From: Algoriphagus winogradskyi
GTDB taxonomy: Bacteria > Bacteroidota > Bacteroidia > Cytophagales > Cyclobacteriaceae
Length of the DNA stretch: 64,000 nucleotides
Assembly: GCF_900182815.1 (NCBI RefSeq)
Contig: NZ_FXUA01000002.1
Span: forward strand, 496,001-560,000
Direction: 5' to 3'
Below the pieces are notes generated by a model. It was not told the DNA's origin. It did no database searches and saw only the letters and a program-made list of their open reading frames with translations. Numbering within the stretch: the stretch's first letter is position 1; the number at the start of each line of letters is the position of its first letter. Shown here in pieces: positions 53,168-62,753 of the stretch. The translations under genes and the position numbers were made by a program.

Positions 53168-53334
53168 TTATTAATTCAAAATTTGAATATTGAAATTACT
53201 TGTCCGCCGTGGCGGATTGGAAAATTAGAGCTCAAAGAGCTCCCGACAGTACTTAAAATCCCGAAGGGGAATTTTTTGAATAGAAGATGAAGTTCCGGAA
53301 GACCTGTAAATCAAACTTCGTAACTCGTAATCCC
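53168..53334. repeat. Spacer with small palindromes between dehydrogenase and epimerase genes
   Basis: Contains ATTCAAA/TTTGAAT, TCCGCC/GGCGGA (2-base gap) and the doubled word TCGTAA in CTTCGTAACTCGTAATCCC (53317-53335) directly at the ALDH end. No ORF. No single element is strong enough to be named. Confidence 0.4.
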
Positions 53335-54789
53335 TTAGATTTTCTCAACCGTGAACTTCCCGTTTACTTGTCTTGTGATTCCCAATGGATTCCCGTCTTT
53401 CAATGCGTCTGGAAGCAAATCGGCTGGCATATCCTGGAAAGCAATTGGTCTGGCGAAACGCTTAATAGCATGAGCCCCAACAGAAGTACTATTAGCACTC
53501 GTAGTAGAAGGGAAAGGTCCCCCGTGTTGCATCGCATATCCAACTTCTACGCCTGTAGGAACCCCAGTAAATAGCAATCGACCACATTTCTCCTCCAATA
53601 GATTGATCAGCTCCGGGTTTGCTTTTAGCTCAGATGAATCAGCCCAAATCGTAATCGTAAGTTGTCCATGAAGTTTTTTGGCTACTTCTATTAGTTGCGC
53701 TTCATTTTCATAGACTACCATCAAAGCAAATGAACCGAATACTTCCTGCTGGAATAGATCATCCGCAATCCAATCAGCAGCTTTGATCTCAGCCAAAGCT
53801 GGACTTACGTTTATCAAATGCTGAGCATCTGGCACTTTCACCCAATTCAGTTCTGAACGTGTTTTAAGATTATCTATCGCAGAATAATATGAGCTCGCGA
53901 TCCCTTCATGCAGCATTGGTGAGCCAGCAGCTCCTTGCAAAGCTTCAGCTACTGCATTCTCAAATCGACCTGCTAATTCTTTTGGTACAAAGATCAGCCC
54001 TGGGTTAGTACAAAACTGTCCCGCACCCAAAGTCAGGGAGCTCACATAGCTTTGGGCCAAAGGAACGAGTTCATTGGCTAAGCGCTGAGGGAAAGTGAAA
54101 ACCGGATTGACAGAACCCATTTCAGCATATACTGGAATAGGCTCGTCACGGTCGTTTGCTATATTAAAGAGAGATTTACCAGCACCGTATGAACCTGTAA
54201 ATGCTACTGCTTTTGCCACTGGATGCTTAACGAGATCTTGTCCCATTTTCACTCCACCTTCTACATGTGTGAAGATCCCGTCAGGCAAACCAGATTTTTT
54301 GACTGCCTGAGAAATGCAATCGCCTACAAATTTTGAAGTATCTGGATGTGCTGGGTGACCTTTGTAGATCACTGGACATCCTGCCGCCAAAGCTGAAATA
54401 GTGTCTCCGCCAGCTGTTGAAAATGCCAAAGGGAAATTACTCGCGCCAAACACTACTACCGGTCCGATAGGGATCAGCATTCTACGGATATCCGCTTTTG
54501 GCAAAGGAGTTCTTGTTGGATCTGCTGGATCAATGGTTGCTTCCACCCAAGATCCTTCTCTCAGCTGGTTAGCGAAAAGCTTAATCTGACCGGTTGTCCG
54601 GCCTAATTCTCCATTAATTCTTCCCTCTGGAAGATTAGATTCTTTTACCGCCATCATGACAATCGCGCTTCGATTCTCTTCAAGTATTTCAGCAATTTTT
54701 TCTAGAAAATCCGCTTTTTTACTTCCTGAGAGATTTTTATACGATAAAAAGGCTTCTTGAGCAGCTGAGAAAATAAGATCGAGGTTCAT
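53335..54789 (-). CDS. 2,5-dioxovalerate (alpha-ketoglutarate semialdehyde) dehydrogenase
   Basis: A 484-residue NAD(P)+ aldehyde dehydrogenase. The general base E223 is in YAEMGSVNP and the nucleophile C260 in LGAGQFCTNPG; the QFCTNPG and MGSVNPV motifs match the family that oxidises 2-oxoglutarate semialdehyde to 2-oxoglutarate, the last step of hydroxyproline, arabinose and glucarate breakdown. Context here is hydroxyproline. It starts 120 bases after the DHDPS-like gene. Confidence 0.9.
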   Translation of the reverse strand: MNLDLIFSAAQEAFLSYKNLSGSKKADFLEKIAEILEENRSAIVMMAVKESNLPEGRINGELGRTTGQIKLFANQLREGSWVEATIDPADPTRTPLPKADIRRMLIPIGPVVVFGASNFPLAFSTAGGDTISALAAGCPVIYKGHPAHPDTSKFVGDCISQAVKKSGLPDGIFTHVEGGVKMGQDLVKHPVAKAVAFTGSYGAGKSLFNIANDRDEPIPVYAEMGSVNPVFTFPQRLANELVPLAQSYVSSLTLGAGQFCTNPGLIFVPKELAGRFENAVAEALQGAAGSPMLHEGIASSYYSAIDNLKTRSELNWVKVPDAQHLINVSPALAEIKAADWIADDLFQQEVFGSFALMVVYENEAQLIEVAKKLHGQLTITIWADSSELKANPELINLLEEKCGRLLFTGVPTGVEVGYAMQHGGPFPSTTSANSTSVGAHAIKRFARPIAFQDMPADLLPDALKDGNPLGITRQVNGKFTVEKI

Positions 54790-54909
54790 AGGTTTGTAAG
54801 GTTGATTGTTAAAAGATTAAAATGAATTAGACTGAATTGGGAAATGAAAGCTCACAATATCAATTGATTGACCCATGCGTTAACCTTCCCAAATGCCTAA
54901 CACTATAAT

Positions 54910-55800
54910 CTACAATTTAGGTCGTTTAGCCAAACCATCGGTAATGATTTTCTCAACTCTTGCTCTTTCTTCTCCGATCAAGGTCAATCTTGGTGCACGT
55001 ACGTGTTCAGATCCAATGCCGCAATGCTGCTCCGCAAGCTTTATGTATTGTACTAGTTTTGGATAGATATCAAGTTCCAACAGAGGGAGGAACCAACGAT
55101 AGATTTCTCTCGCCTCTTCGTTTTTACCTTCGTTGATTAGGTTAAAAATTGTCACTGTTTCCTTCGGAAAAGCGCAAACTAAACCAGCAACCCAACCGTC
55201 TGCTCCCATTACCAATTCTTCCATCGCAAGCGTATCCACTCCACAAAGCAATTTGAAACGATCGCCAAAACGATTGCGCATCCGAGTCACATTAGAAATG
55301 TCACGAGTTGATTCTTTGATCGCCTCAATATTTTTACATTCTGCAAGCTCAGCAAACATGTCTATGGTTACCAGTGTTTTATAATCCACAGGATTGTTAT
55401 AAATCATTATTGGAAGATCCGTAGAATTCGCTACAGTTTTAAAATACGTAACTACTTCCCGAGCGTCAGCAGCATATCTCATTGGAGGAAGTATCATCAA
55501 ACCAGCAGCTCCCAACTCTTTAGCTTTTGCCGCCCAGAAAAGTGCCTCTTGAGTTGCTCCTTCTGCTATATTCAAAATCACCGGTACTTTGCTATCAAGG
55601 TAATTAACTGTTTCTCGGGTTAGGGTAATCTTTTCCTCCTGAGTTAGTACAGAACTTTCACCGAGGGTTCCGCCTAGAATAATTCCGTGAACTCCGGAGT
55701 CCAGTTGGAAATCAATGTTTTTGAAAAATAGATCCATATCCAAACTTCCGTCAGCATGGAATTTAGTCGTTACAGCGGGGAATACACCTTTCCAGTTCAT
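54910..55800 (-). CDS. DHDPS-family lyase, likely pyrroline-4-hydroxy-2-carboxylate deaminase
   Basis: A 296-residue class I aldolase-fold protein. The Schiff-base lysine is K162 in AIKESTRD, the catalytic tyrosine Y134 in IMIYNNPVD, and the substrate-loop GGTLGES is at 43-49. In hydroxyproline clusters this family removes ammonia and water to give 2-oxoglutarate semialdehyde; it lies first in a minus-strand operon with the aldehyde dehydrogenase, epimerase and oxidoreductase. Dihydrodipicolinate synthase itself is unlikely because of this context. Confidence 0.87.
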   Translation of the reverse strand: MNWKGVFPAVTTKFHADGSLDMDLFFKNIDFQLDSGVHGIILGGTLGESSVLTQEEKITLTRETVNYLDSKVPVILNIAEGATQEALFWAAKAKELGAAGLMILPPMRYAADAREVVTYFKTVANSTDLPIMIYNNPVDYKTLVTIDMFAELAECKNIEAIKESTRDISNVTRMRNRFGDRFKLLCGVDTLAMEELVMGADGWVAGLVCAFPKETVTIFNLINEGKNEEAREIYRWFLPLLELDIYPKLVQYIKLAEQHCGIGSEHVRAPRLTLIGEERARVEKIITDGLAKRPKL

Positions 55801-55930
55801 AGCTTTTTTCTTTCAAAATTAGAGCATGAGTTAAAAGCATGAAAGTGGTCTATTAGTAAATAATGACTCTATTTTGATCAAATATTGATTAATTCTCAGT
55901 TTATTTACTAATTCAAGCCTATTATGACAA

Positions 55931-56797
55931 ATGAGTAAAGTTATTTCCTTTCAGATTCCTAAATCTGAAAATTCATTTATACAATATCAGGAAGACCGTG
56001 GAAAGCACTTCTACGACAGTCTCCACCAACATCCACAGGCTCAATTAACACTAATTGTAGAAGGGCGTGGCCAATTACTGGTTGGAGATTATGTTGGAAG
56101 GTTTGAGCCTGGGGATGTGTATTTGCTTGCCGAAAGTATCCCACATGTTTTCAGGAGCGATTCGGATTACTATCAGGAGGAAAGCAGTCTTAAGATAGGC
56201 GGAAACACTCTTTTCTTTGATTTCAAAGCTATGAATAAGGCATTCTCTGAGGTCGAAGACTTTCGAGACCTCATCCATCTCAATGAAAAAATAGCCGGAT
56301 GTTTTAAGATTATTGGAGATACTAAAAACGAAATAGCAGCATTACTTGCTCGATTCGGTGAGTTTTCAGGATTGACTAGGCTAGGACATTGTATCCATAT
56401 TTTATCATTGCTAGATTTTACGTCTCCGGATATAGAGGCTTTGAATCAAATCCCCATTATGAAAACAATGACTGAGCGAGATGGGCGTAGAATGGATCAA
56501 GTGATGCGTTATATCCTGGATAACAGCAAAAGACAGATAACTTTGGAGGAAGTCGCTGAGCAGGCATATATGAGTAAGGAGGCATTTTGTAGATTTTTCA
56601 AACTTAGGACGAGAAAGACTTTTACTCAATATGTGCAGCAGCTTAGAATTACCGAAGCCAAGAAATTACTCTTAGAAACAGATTTAAGTATCTCCCAAGT
56701 CTCTTTTCAAGTGGGTTTCCAGACTTTATCCCATTTCAATAAAACATTCAAAGGTCTCACTGCAATGACTCCTAAAGACTGGAGAAAATTGGAATAA
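55931..56797 (+). CDS. AraC family transcriptional regulator
   Basis: A 288-residue AraC/XylS regulator with an N-terminal cupin-like domain (about 15-95; a RFEPGDVYLLAESIPHVF stretch) and a C-terminal double helix-turn-helix (about 190-288; ITLEEVAEQAYMSKEAFCRFFK and ISQVSFQVGFQTLSHFNKTFKG). It is divergent from the DHDPS-like gene over 130 bases and is the likely regulator of the hydroxyproline operon; the inducer could be a hydroxyproline intermediate. Confidence 0.9.
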   Translation: MSKVISFQIPKSENSFIQYQEDRGKHFYDSLHQHPQAQLTLIVEGRGQLLVGDYVGRFEPGDVYLLAESIPHVFRSDSDYYQEESSLKIGGNTLFFDFKAMNKAFSEVEDFRDLIHLNEKIAGCFKIIGDTKNEIAALLARFGEFSGLTRLGHCIHILSLLDFTSPDIEALNQIPIMKTMTERDGRRMDQVMRYILDNSKRQITLEEVAEQAYMSKEAFCRFFKLRTRKTFTQYVQQLRITEAKKLLLETDLSISQVSFQVGFQTLSHFNKTFKGLTAMTPKDWRKLE

Positions 56798-56927
56798 AAG
56801 AGCTATCCAAAAGGCTCTATTGAGAAGAATATTCCCCAAAATAGGGTGATTCATTTGATTTTTTAATTGGTTATCTAACCTCGAAAATGGTTTGTTAAAT
56901 CCTGTTAACAGGTTAATAAGAGGCTTT

Positions 56928-56957
56928 TAGAGCGTTATTGGGGTGCTCTATTTTTTT
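56928..56957 (+). terminator. Terminator-like hairpin upstream of a beta-barrel gene
   Basis: TAGAGC / GCTCTA around an 11-base loop, followed by seven T residues. It may end the AraC transcript or act as a leader attenuator, since the next gene starts only 50 bases on. Confidence 0.6.
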
Positions 56958-57007
56958 AGTGGCATTTGCTTTGGCAATACTGATGAAAAAACAAACCAAC
57001 ATCAACA

Positions 57008-57541
57008 ATGAAAAAGTTATTATTATCACTCACGCTCATGATGGCAGTTTTCGCTTCTTATGCACAGACTACCAGAGAAATCGAAGATATCAATGAAGAT
57101 AATTCCTGGCTAAAACTTGGGCTTAATCTAGGTGTTCCAGTCGGAGACCTTGGAGATTATTCGTCTTTCGCTTTCGGGCTTGATGTAGCCGGACAGTTTA
57201 TGAGAACAGATAATTTTGGATTAGGTATCGTATCGGGGTACACGCAGTATTTTAAAAAATCAGATGTTGCAGGAGCTCAGGATTTCGGAGCCATTCCTTT
57301 AGGATTGATGCTAAGATATTATCCTCAGCCTTCAGGATTCTTTGCAGGGACTGATGTAGGATATACCTTTTTGACAGGTGATATTGCGAGTGACGGAGGG
57401 TTTTACATCCGTCCACAGGTAGGTTACCATAATTACGATTGGAATATTTTTGCTTTTTATAATCAAGTCTTCACTTCAGCTCCTTCGGTTGATATTCAGA
57501 CTATTGGAGTAGCGGCGACTTATAATATTAGATTCAAATAA
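57008..57541 (+). CDS. Outer-membrane beta-barrel protein
   Basis: A 177-residue exported protein: signal peptide about 1-20 (ending ASYAQ), then alternating strands such as LGLNLGVPVGD, FAFGLDVAGQFMR, LGLMLRYYPQP and a closing TYNIRFK strand. The pattern fits a small eight-stranded barrel (OmpW/outer-membrane porin-like Bacteroidota family), of unknown ligand. It is followed after 7 bases by a small anchored protein gene, so the two form an operon. Confidence 0.75.
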   Translation: MKKLLLSLTLMMAVFASYAQTTREIEDINEDNSWLKLGLNLGVPVGDLGDYSSFAFGLDVAGQFMRTDNFGLGIVSGYTQYFKKSDVAGAQDFGAIPLGLMLRYYPQPSGFFAGTDVGYTFLTGDIASDGGFYIRPQVGYHNYDWNIFAFYNQVFTSAPSVDIQTIGVAATYNIRFK

Positions 57542-57548
57542 AAATAAA

Positions 57549-57764
57549 ATGACCATGAAAAATCAACTTAAAAAGTACTCGCAGAGTGTGTTTTTATTTC
57601 TAATGACCATGTTCTTTTCTGTAGCTGCCTTTGCTCAGGATGGTGGATTAGATATCGATGTGAATATCGGTAAGGAAGAATGGTACCAACAGCCTTGGGC
57701 TTGGGTAGTAGGTGGAGCTATATTCGTTTTAATACTTGTAGCCTTGCTTAGAAAAAGGAAATAA
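57549..57764 (+). CDS. Small signal-plus-anchor protein
   Basis: A 71-residue protein (or 69 from the second ATG at 57555): signal-peptide-like N terminus (ending AAFAQ), a short acidic stretch (DGGLDIDVNIGKEEW), then a single C-terminal helix (about 47-66) ending in RKRK. This signal/short linker/helix/basic tail layout recalls C-terminal anchors. No homologue is recognised. It shares an operon with the beta-barrel gene and a strong terminator. Confidence 0.68.
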   Translation: MTMKNQLKKYSQSVFLFLMTMFFSVAAFAQDGGLDIDVNIGKEEWYQQPWAWVVGGAIFVLILVALLRKRK

Positions 57765-57765
57765 C

Positions 57766-57800
57766 AAAAAGGGTCGTTTCAACTTGAAACGACCCTTTTT
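57766..57800. terminator. Strong bidirectional terminator
   Basis: AAAAAGGGTCGTTTCAA / TTGAAACGACCCTTTTT with only one base between the arms (17-base perfect arms). Confidence 0.9.
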
Positions 57801-57803
57801 GCA

Positions 57804-60800
57804 TTACTCTACTTCTACACTTATGGTGTTGTCGTCAGGGATTCGATCGATGAGTTTGTTATATGGATCAATTCCTGCTTTTACAGGTTCACCTTTTACT
57901 CTTATAGTAAGGGTGGTTTCACCTGGTTTGAGCTTGTATTTTTGAACAAAAAGTGGATTAACCCGATCTTTTCCATTCTCATCAGTATCGTCAGCTGCGA
58001 AGATTCCCACATCGATGTAATCACCTTCGTATTGAGCATCTGATTCTTGCCCTCCTGAATCCGCATAAAGTTTTTGGGACTTCAATTTCAGGGTTACATC
58101 ATATTCTCCATCAGCTATTTTTGTCGCAGTCACTTCTTCTGCTTTGTTGTCATAAAGCGTGATTTTGTTCCATGTGTCGTCCAAATAGTACATTAGACTA
58201 TCGGGCGTCTTGGCTGCGAGGTGCCTATATAAGTCGGAACTTCCAGGGAAAGGTGGTGCTTGACGCAATCCAAATTCCTTGTTGAAATTGTACAGAGCTG
58301 AGTCAATTGCTTCTTCTCCTATAAGGTCCCGAAGACCATAGAGGATCAGACTTCCTTTATTATACCATTGGTAGGCCCGATTACAATTGATGAAGACATT
58401 TTCTTTTTTACCCTCATTTGCCCTACCGCTGAGATAGTCATCCAATTCGTCTTTCAGGAATCGCTTCATGTTTTCTTTGCCATACTTACGTTCTGAAAGA
58501 ATCAATGCTGAGAATTCTGCTAAAGCTTCCGAAATTAAATTGGCTCCTCGAGTATAATTTGGAGTAATCTGATGCCCCCACCACTGATGTGCAAGTTCGT
58601 GCGCTGTCACGTAATAGACGTAGTCAAAACTATTTGGATCAGAGAAATCTGCTACCCAACCAAAGCTTTCTGCAAAAGGGACTGTATTTGGGAATGATTG
58701 AGCAAAACCTGCATAGCGAGGAAATTCCAAAATTCGCATTTGGCGGAATTGGAAGTCTCCATAAGTATCAGAGAAATACTTAAGCCCATCCTTATATGAG
58801 GTTACAAAGCGATCCAGGTTGTATTCATGACCCTTCTGATAATAAATCTCAATATCCACTTCCTTTCCTGAGGTCAAAGTTGCCTTATCACGAAGGACTT
58901 CATATTCGGCAGAAAGAACTGAGAAAAATGACTGAATAGGGGTATCCTGAATGTAATGGAAATAGCGACGATCACCTTCGATCCATTCCTTTTGCAAATA
59001 ACCGGGTGCGATTGCAATTTGACTCGGTATGGTGCTGACTGTGGCCTCGAATTGTATCAAATCGGCTTCATCAGAGAATAAGAGTGTGTTTTTGCCATAA
59101 GGATCGTCATGAGGAGGTAGATCTTCCAGCTTTTCAGGAAGATCATATTCTCTTCTTTTTTCATCACTGTTAAGTTCGCCATCAGCTGAATAACCAATTT
59201 CAGGCATTCCGCCAGCGATAAAGCTTCCGTTATAAACCAATTCACGCCCAAAGCCAGAATTAGGGAATCCATCATTAGTCACTTTACTTTTGATCACAAG
59301 GTCCAGCGTGTCTCCTGGCATCATGGTCTCTGGTAAAGCAGTGATTTTATACCATTCTCGGTCCGGCTTTTTACCGAAAATCTGAAATTTGGCAGGTTCA
59401 TAGACCAAAGGGAAACGGTATGGCAGACTTGTTCCTTGGTAAAGAATTTCAAAATCCGTCAAGCTGGTGCTATTAAAATGTACTGAGTCAATTGGTTCAT
59501 TGGTTTTATTTACCATTTGAACAGCAGCTTCAAAATAGGCATCCCGCTCCATTGGAAAAAGGTCTGCTTTGAGGTTGACTTTGGTTATTTTAGGTTGAGC
59601 CATAAACTCATATTGCTTCAACTGCTTTTCATAGGCCACCTGTCGTAACTCACCCTCATCGCTGGTTCGGTAGCTATTTTCATAAACTACAGCATTGAAA
59701 ATATAGGCGCCAGAGGCGATTCCTATCAGTAGGAAAATGTATGCTGCTATGGAAGTTTTCTGAGTCAGGCGACTTTTGGCAGTTCTCCAGGTGTTTTTCC
59801 AGGAATTCTCTGTTCCTCTGCTGTAGAAAATGCTGAAGAAAAGAATTAGGAATAAGCCGATTGCTGTCCAATAGAGGTTAAACCAAAATAGTGGTTCTCC
59901 AAAATGCCCTAGTCCATTCATATCGCTCCAGCGATAGCCAGGCTTATAAGAAAAGAAGAATGGGTTGAAATCATATCCTGCGAAGTCGCGCAACACGATC
60001 ATCACCATCCAAATACCAATAGCTGCCGCGTGACCTGCAAATTTATTATTGACCACCAAGTGCACCGCAAATACCAGCATCACCATTTGTAGGTAATCAG
60101 GAAGGGAAATCAAGTAACTATCGACGAGATAAACTCCCAAATCGTAATTGAAATATCCCTTAAGTGTTTGAACTAGTAATCCCACAATTATTGGAATGGT
60201 TGCCAGCATTAAGCAGATAAATGCCATTCCTGCAAATTTGGAAGCGATTACGGTTCCGTCTTGGACTGGGAAAGTGTCATTGATTACTGAATATCCGGAT
60301 GACTTGTCGCGATGCAAACTTTCTCCGGTGAAAAACACAATGATAATGAATACAAAGAGGTTGTAATCAAAGGTTTTATACTCCATTAAAAAGGAAGTAG
60401 ATGGAAAATTAGGTACACTGTACAGTGTGTTTCCAATCCAGAAATCCAGAATCAAAAACACCAAACCACCTAGTAGAATTGATTTGAAATAAATATCCTT
60501 GAAGATGTTTTGAAACTCTATTTTGGATAGGGTTTTGAAACTGTTCCACTGATAGTTTCCTGCGAAATTTACTTTTGCAAGCACATTTTGTAGGATTGGA
60601 GTTTTCTCTTCCTGCTTTTCTGATTTCGTTTTTTTCTGTTGAGTTTGAAAGAAATAGGTAAAACTAAATCTCGAATATGCAGCTACGAAAAAGAGAATAC
60701 CGACCCCGATCCAAAGCAATCTGTTGATCAACAGGTTTCCAACCACGGGTAGGATAAAGTTGTTCTGCTCAAATGGAGTGAGGTAACGAGTTTGGAAATT

Positions 60801-61448
60801 GAATGTGTTTATCCCAAAAGGATCCATAATTTCCACTAAATCTTTGTTCTCAATATCCTGAGAAAGAAAATTTGCGAGCAGATAAATGATGAAGACTACT
60901 ATTCCTCCGGAATAAATGGATTTGATATTTCTGGTAAATACAATTAATGCAAAGAATAAAGAACCTGCCAACCATAAGTTGGGAAGAGAAAGTGTAATCC
61001 ATGGATGGAGGTAATTTATAAGTAAGTTTGGGCCATAGCGTAGCTCATCTGTGCCGAATAATGGGCCTAAAAGCGTTCCTAAATAAAACCCGACGAGGCT
61101 ACCAAAAGAGATGAAAACCAAAGTGGCAAAAGAGCCCCAAAATCTTCCCATGAAATAGGCAAATTTAGAGATTGGGTAACTAAAGAGGAAAGTGCCAGTC
61201 TTATGCTCAAGGTCACGATAAATGGGCACCCCCATAACTGCGGAGGCAATCAAAATCCCAAATATCGAAAGTAAGAGTTGAAGGTTTGCAATCACAATAG
61301 GGGCATTGTGATAAACCTTCTCCGAAGCAGGTGTGTTGCCGAATCCGACCAAAAGGAGCGGGACGATTAGCAACATCATAAAATAGATGTATGTCGCCGG
61401 ACGACTGAATCTATATTTCAGTTCAAAAATGAAAATATCTAAAAACAT
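57804..61448 (-). CDS. ABC transporter permease fused to M1 family aminopeptidase
   Basis: A 1214-residue protein. The N-terminal half (about 1-590) has two blocks of six or more transmembrane helices of ABC-2 permease type; the C-terminal half (about 620-1214) is an M1-like metallopeptidase with the zinc site HELAHQWWGH (about residue 945-955) and a glutamate in SEALAEF about 20 residues on. The usual GxMEN exopeptidase motif is not evident; YAGFAQSFPNTVPF stands at that position. It is 9 bases after the ATPase gene and is presumably its membrane partner. The transported or cleaved substrate is unknown. Confidence 0.9.
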   Translation of the reverse strand: MFLDIFIFELKYRFSRPATYIYFMMLLIVPLLLVGFGNTPASEKVYHNAPIVIANLQLLLSIFGILIASAVMGVPIYRDLEHKTGTFLFSYPISKFAYFMGRFWGSFATLVFISFGSLVGFYLGTLLGPLFGTDELRYGPNLLINYLHPWITLSLPNLWLAGSLFFALIVFTRNIKSIYSGGIVVFIIYLLANFLSQDIENKDLVEIMDPFGINTFNFQTRYLTPFEQNNFILPVVGNLLINRLLWIGVGILFFVAAYSRFSFTYFFQTQQKKTKSEKQEEKTPILQNVLAKVNFAGNYQWNSFKTLSKIEFQNIFKDIYFKSILLGGLVFLILDFWIGNTLYSVPNFPSTSFLMEYKTFDYNLFVFIIIVFFTGESLHRDKSSGYSVINDTFPVQDGTVIASKFAGMAFICLMLATIPIIVGLLVQTLKGYFNYDLGVYLVDSYLISLPDYLQMVMLVFAVHLVVNNKFAGHAAAIGIWMVMIVLRDFAGYDFNPFFFSYKPGYRWSDMNGLGHFGEPLFWFNLYWTAIGLFLILFFSIFYSRGTENSWKNTWRTAKSRLTQKTSIAAYIFLLIGIASGAYIFNAVVYENSYRTSDEGELRQVAYEKQLKQYEFMAQPKITKVNLKADLFPMERDAYFEAAVQMVNKTNEPIDSVHFNSTSLTDFEILYQGTSLPYRFPLVYEPAKFQIFGKKPDREWYKITALPETMMPGDTLDLVIKSKVTNDGFPNSGFGRELVYNGSFIAGGMPEIGYSADGELNSDEKRREYDLPEKLEDLPPHDDPYGKNTLLFSDEADLIQFEATVSTIPSQIAIAPGYLQKEWIEGDRRYFHYIQDTPIQSFFSVLSAEYEVLRDKATLTSGKEVDIEIYYQKGHEYNLDRFVTSYKDGLKYFSDTYGDFQFRQMRILEFPRYAGFAQSFPNTVPFAESFGWVADFSDPNSFDYVYYVTAHELAHQWWGHQITPNYTRGANLISEALAEFSALILSERKYGKENMKRFLKDELDDYLSGRANEGKKENVFINCNRAYQWYNKGSLILYGLRDLIGEEAIDSALYNFNKEFGLRQAPPFPGSSDLYRHLAAKTPDSLMYYLDDTWNKITLYDNKAEEVTATKIADGEYDVTLKLKSQKLYADSGGQESDAQYEGDYIDVGIFAADDTDENGKDRVNPLFVQKYKLKPGETTLTIRVKGEPVKAGIDPYNKLIDRIPDDNTISVEVE

Positions 61449-61457
61449 GGCTATAGA

Positions 61458-62345
61458 TTATATGGTGATCGGATCCACTTTTTTAGAAATATGGCTGAAA
61501 TACACATCTTCCAAATCCGCTGGAACTGCTTCAAATCCATTTCCAGGGGTTTCGTTACTCTCTATTCTTAAGCTTAATTTTCCTTCTAGAAGTTTGGTGG
61601 AAATCACAGAATACTTCTCCCGGTATTCACCTAGATCAGATTTCTCTATAGATTTTTGGTAAATCTTTCCATTTACTGAAGCAATCCCTTCAGCAGGCTT
61701 TCCTTGCATCAGCACTTCGCCTTGACAGATAATCGCCATGTTTGAGCACAGGGTATTCACATCTTCAACAATGTGCGTAGAAAGTATCACAACTGTGTTT
61801 TCACCAATTTCTGAAAGGAGATTATAGAAGCGATTTCGCTCAGAAGGATCAAGACCAGCTGTAGGTTCGTCGACTATAATAAGTGATGGACTTCCTACCA
61901 AAGCCTGAGCGATCCCAAATCGCTGGCGCATACCACCAGAATAAGTACCTAATCCTTTTTTACGATGCGTGTATAGATTTACTTTTTGAAGTAGGCTTTC
62001 CACTAATACTTTACGTTCTGACCTGTTTCCAATTCCCTTCATTTGAGCGATATGATCTAGCATCACTTCCGCACTGATCCTTGGGTAGAGACCGAAATCC
62101 TGAGGTAAATAACCTAATCGTTCACGTACGGCCTGTTTATCCTCCAAAACATTAATATTGTCCAACATGATACTTCCTGAATCTGGATCCTGAAGTGTCG
62201 CAATAGTTCGCATTAGGGTAGATTTTCCTGCTCCATTTGGCCCAAGCAGTCCAAACATCCCTTGAGGGATAGTCAAAGAAATGTCATTCAAAGCCTTTAC
62301 TCCATTAGGATAGGTCTTTGAAAGATTAGTGATTTTTAATTCCAT
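61458..62345 (-). CDS. ABC transporter ATP-binding protein
   Basis: A 295-residue ABC ATPase. Walker A is GLLGPNGAGKST (about 32-43), the signature YSGGMRQRFG lies at about 137-146, and Walker B is LIIVDEPTAGLD (about 157-168) followed by the H-loop histidine in LSTHI. The C-terminal extension resembles Nod/ABC-2 export ATPases. It forms an operon with the 1214-residue permease/peptidase. Confidence 0.94.
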   Translation of the reverse strand: MELKITNLSKTYPNGVKALNDISLTIPQGMFGLLGPNGAGKSTLMRTIATLQDPDSGSIMLDNINVLEDKQAVRERLGYLPQDFGLYPRISAEVMLDHIAQMKGIGNRSERKVLVESLLQKVNLYTHRKKGLGTYSGGMRQRFGIAQALVGSPSLIIVDEPTAGLDPSERNRFYNLLSEIGENTVVILSTHIVEDVNTLCSNMAIICQGEVLMQGKPAEGIASVNGKIYQKSIEKSDLGEYREKYSVISTKLLEGKLSLRIESNETPGNGFEAVPADLEDVYFSHISKKVDPITI

Positions 62346-62747
62346 AGTAAATGGGGTTTGGTGGGCTTGCTTTTTCTAGGGCTAAAAAATTGCCTTAAAA
62401 AGAAAAAGCAATGGTTAAAAATAATTACATAAATCACTTGTCGACGACCTTCAAGTAATTGCTGTTTGGGTCAATTCATGAAGTGCCTAAACTCCTGATT
62501 TGCTTCAATATAAGTATTTGAGTACAAATTATTTGTCGCTTAATGCTAAAAATCAATTTTACCGCTAATCAAAGATTTGCTATTCTAAAGGTTTATAGAG
62601 AAGTCATTTGGAGGATTTAGACGCAAAAGATTTAATTTAAGGCTTCACATTATCATTGATATAAGAAATCGAGCCTGCCCCTAGCCGCACAAATGGGATG
62701 AAAGAAACCTATGCGAGATTCTATATGAACTTTGACAAGCAACTTAC
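62346..62747. other. Intergenic region without recognised gene
   Basis: About 400 bases between the ABC ATPase and the DUF885 gene, which point away from each other. It is AT-rich; no convincing ORF, tRNA or hairpin was seen, and no good TTTG/TAnnTTTG pair for either gene. Confidence 0.6.
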
Positions 62748-62753
62748 ATGCAG

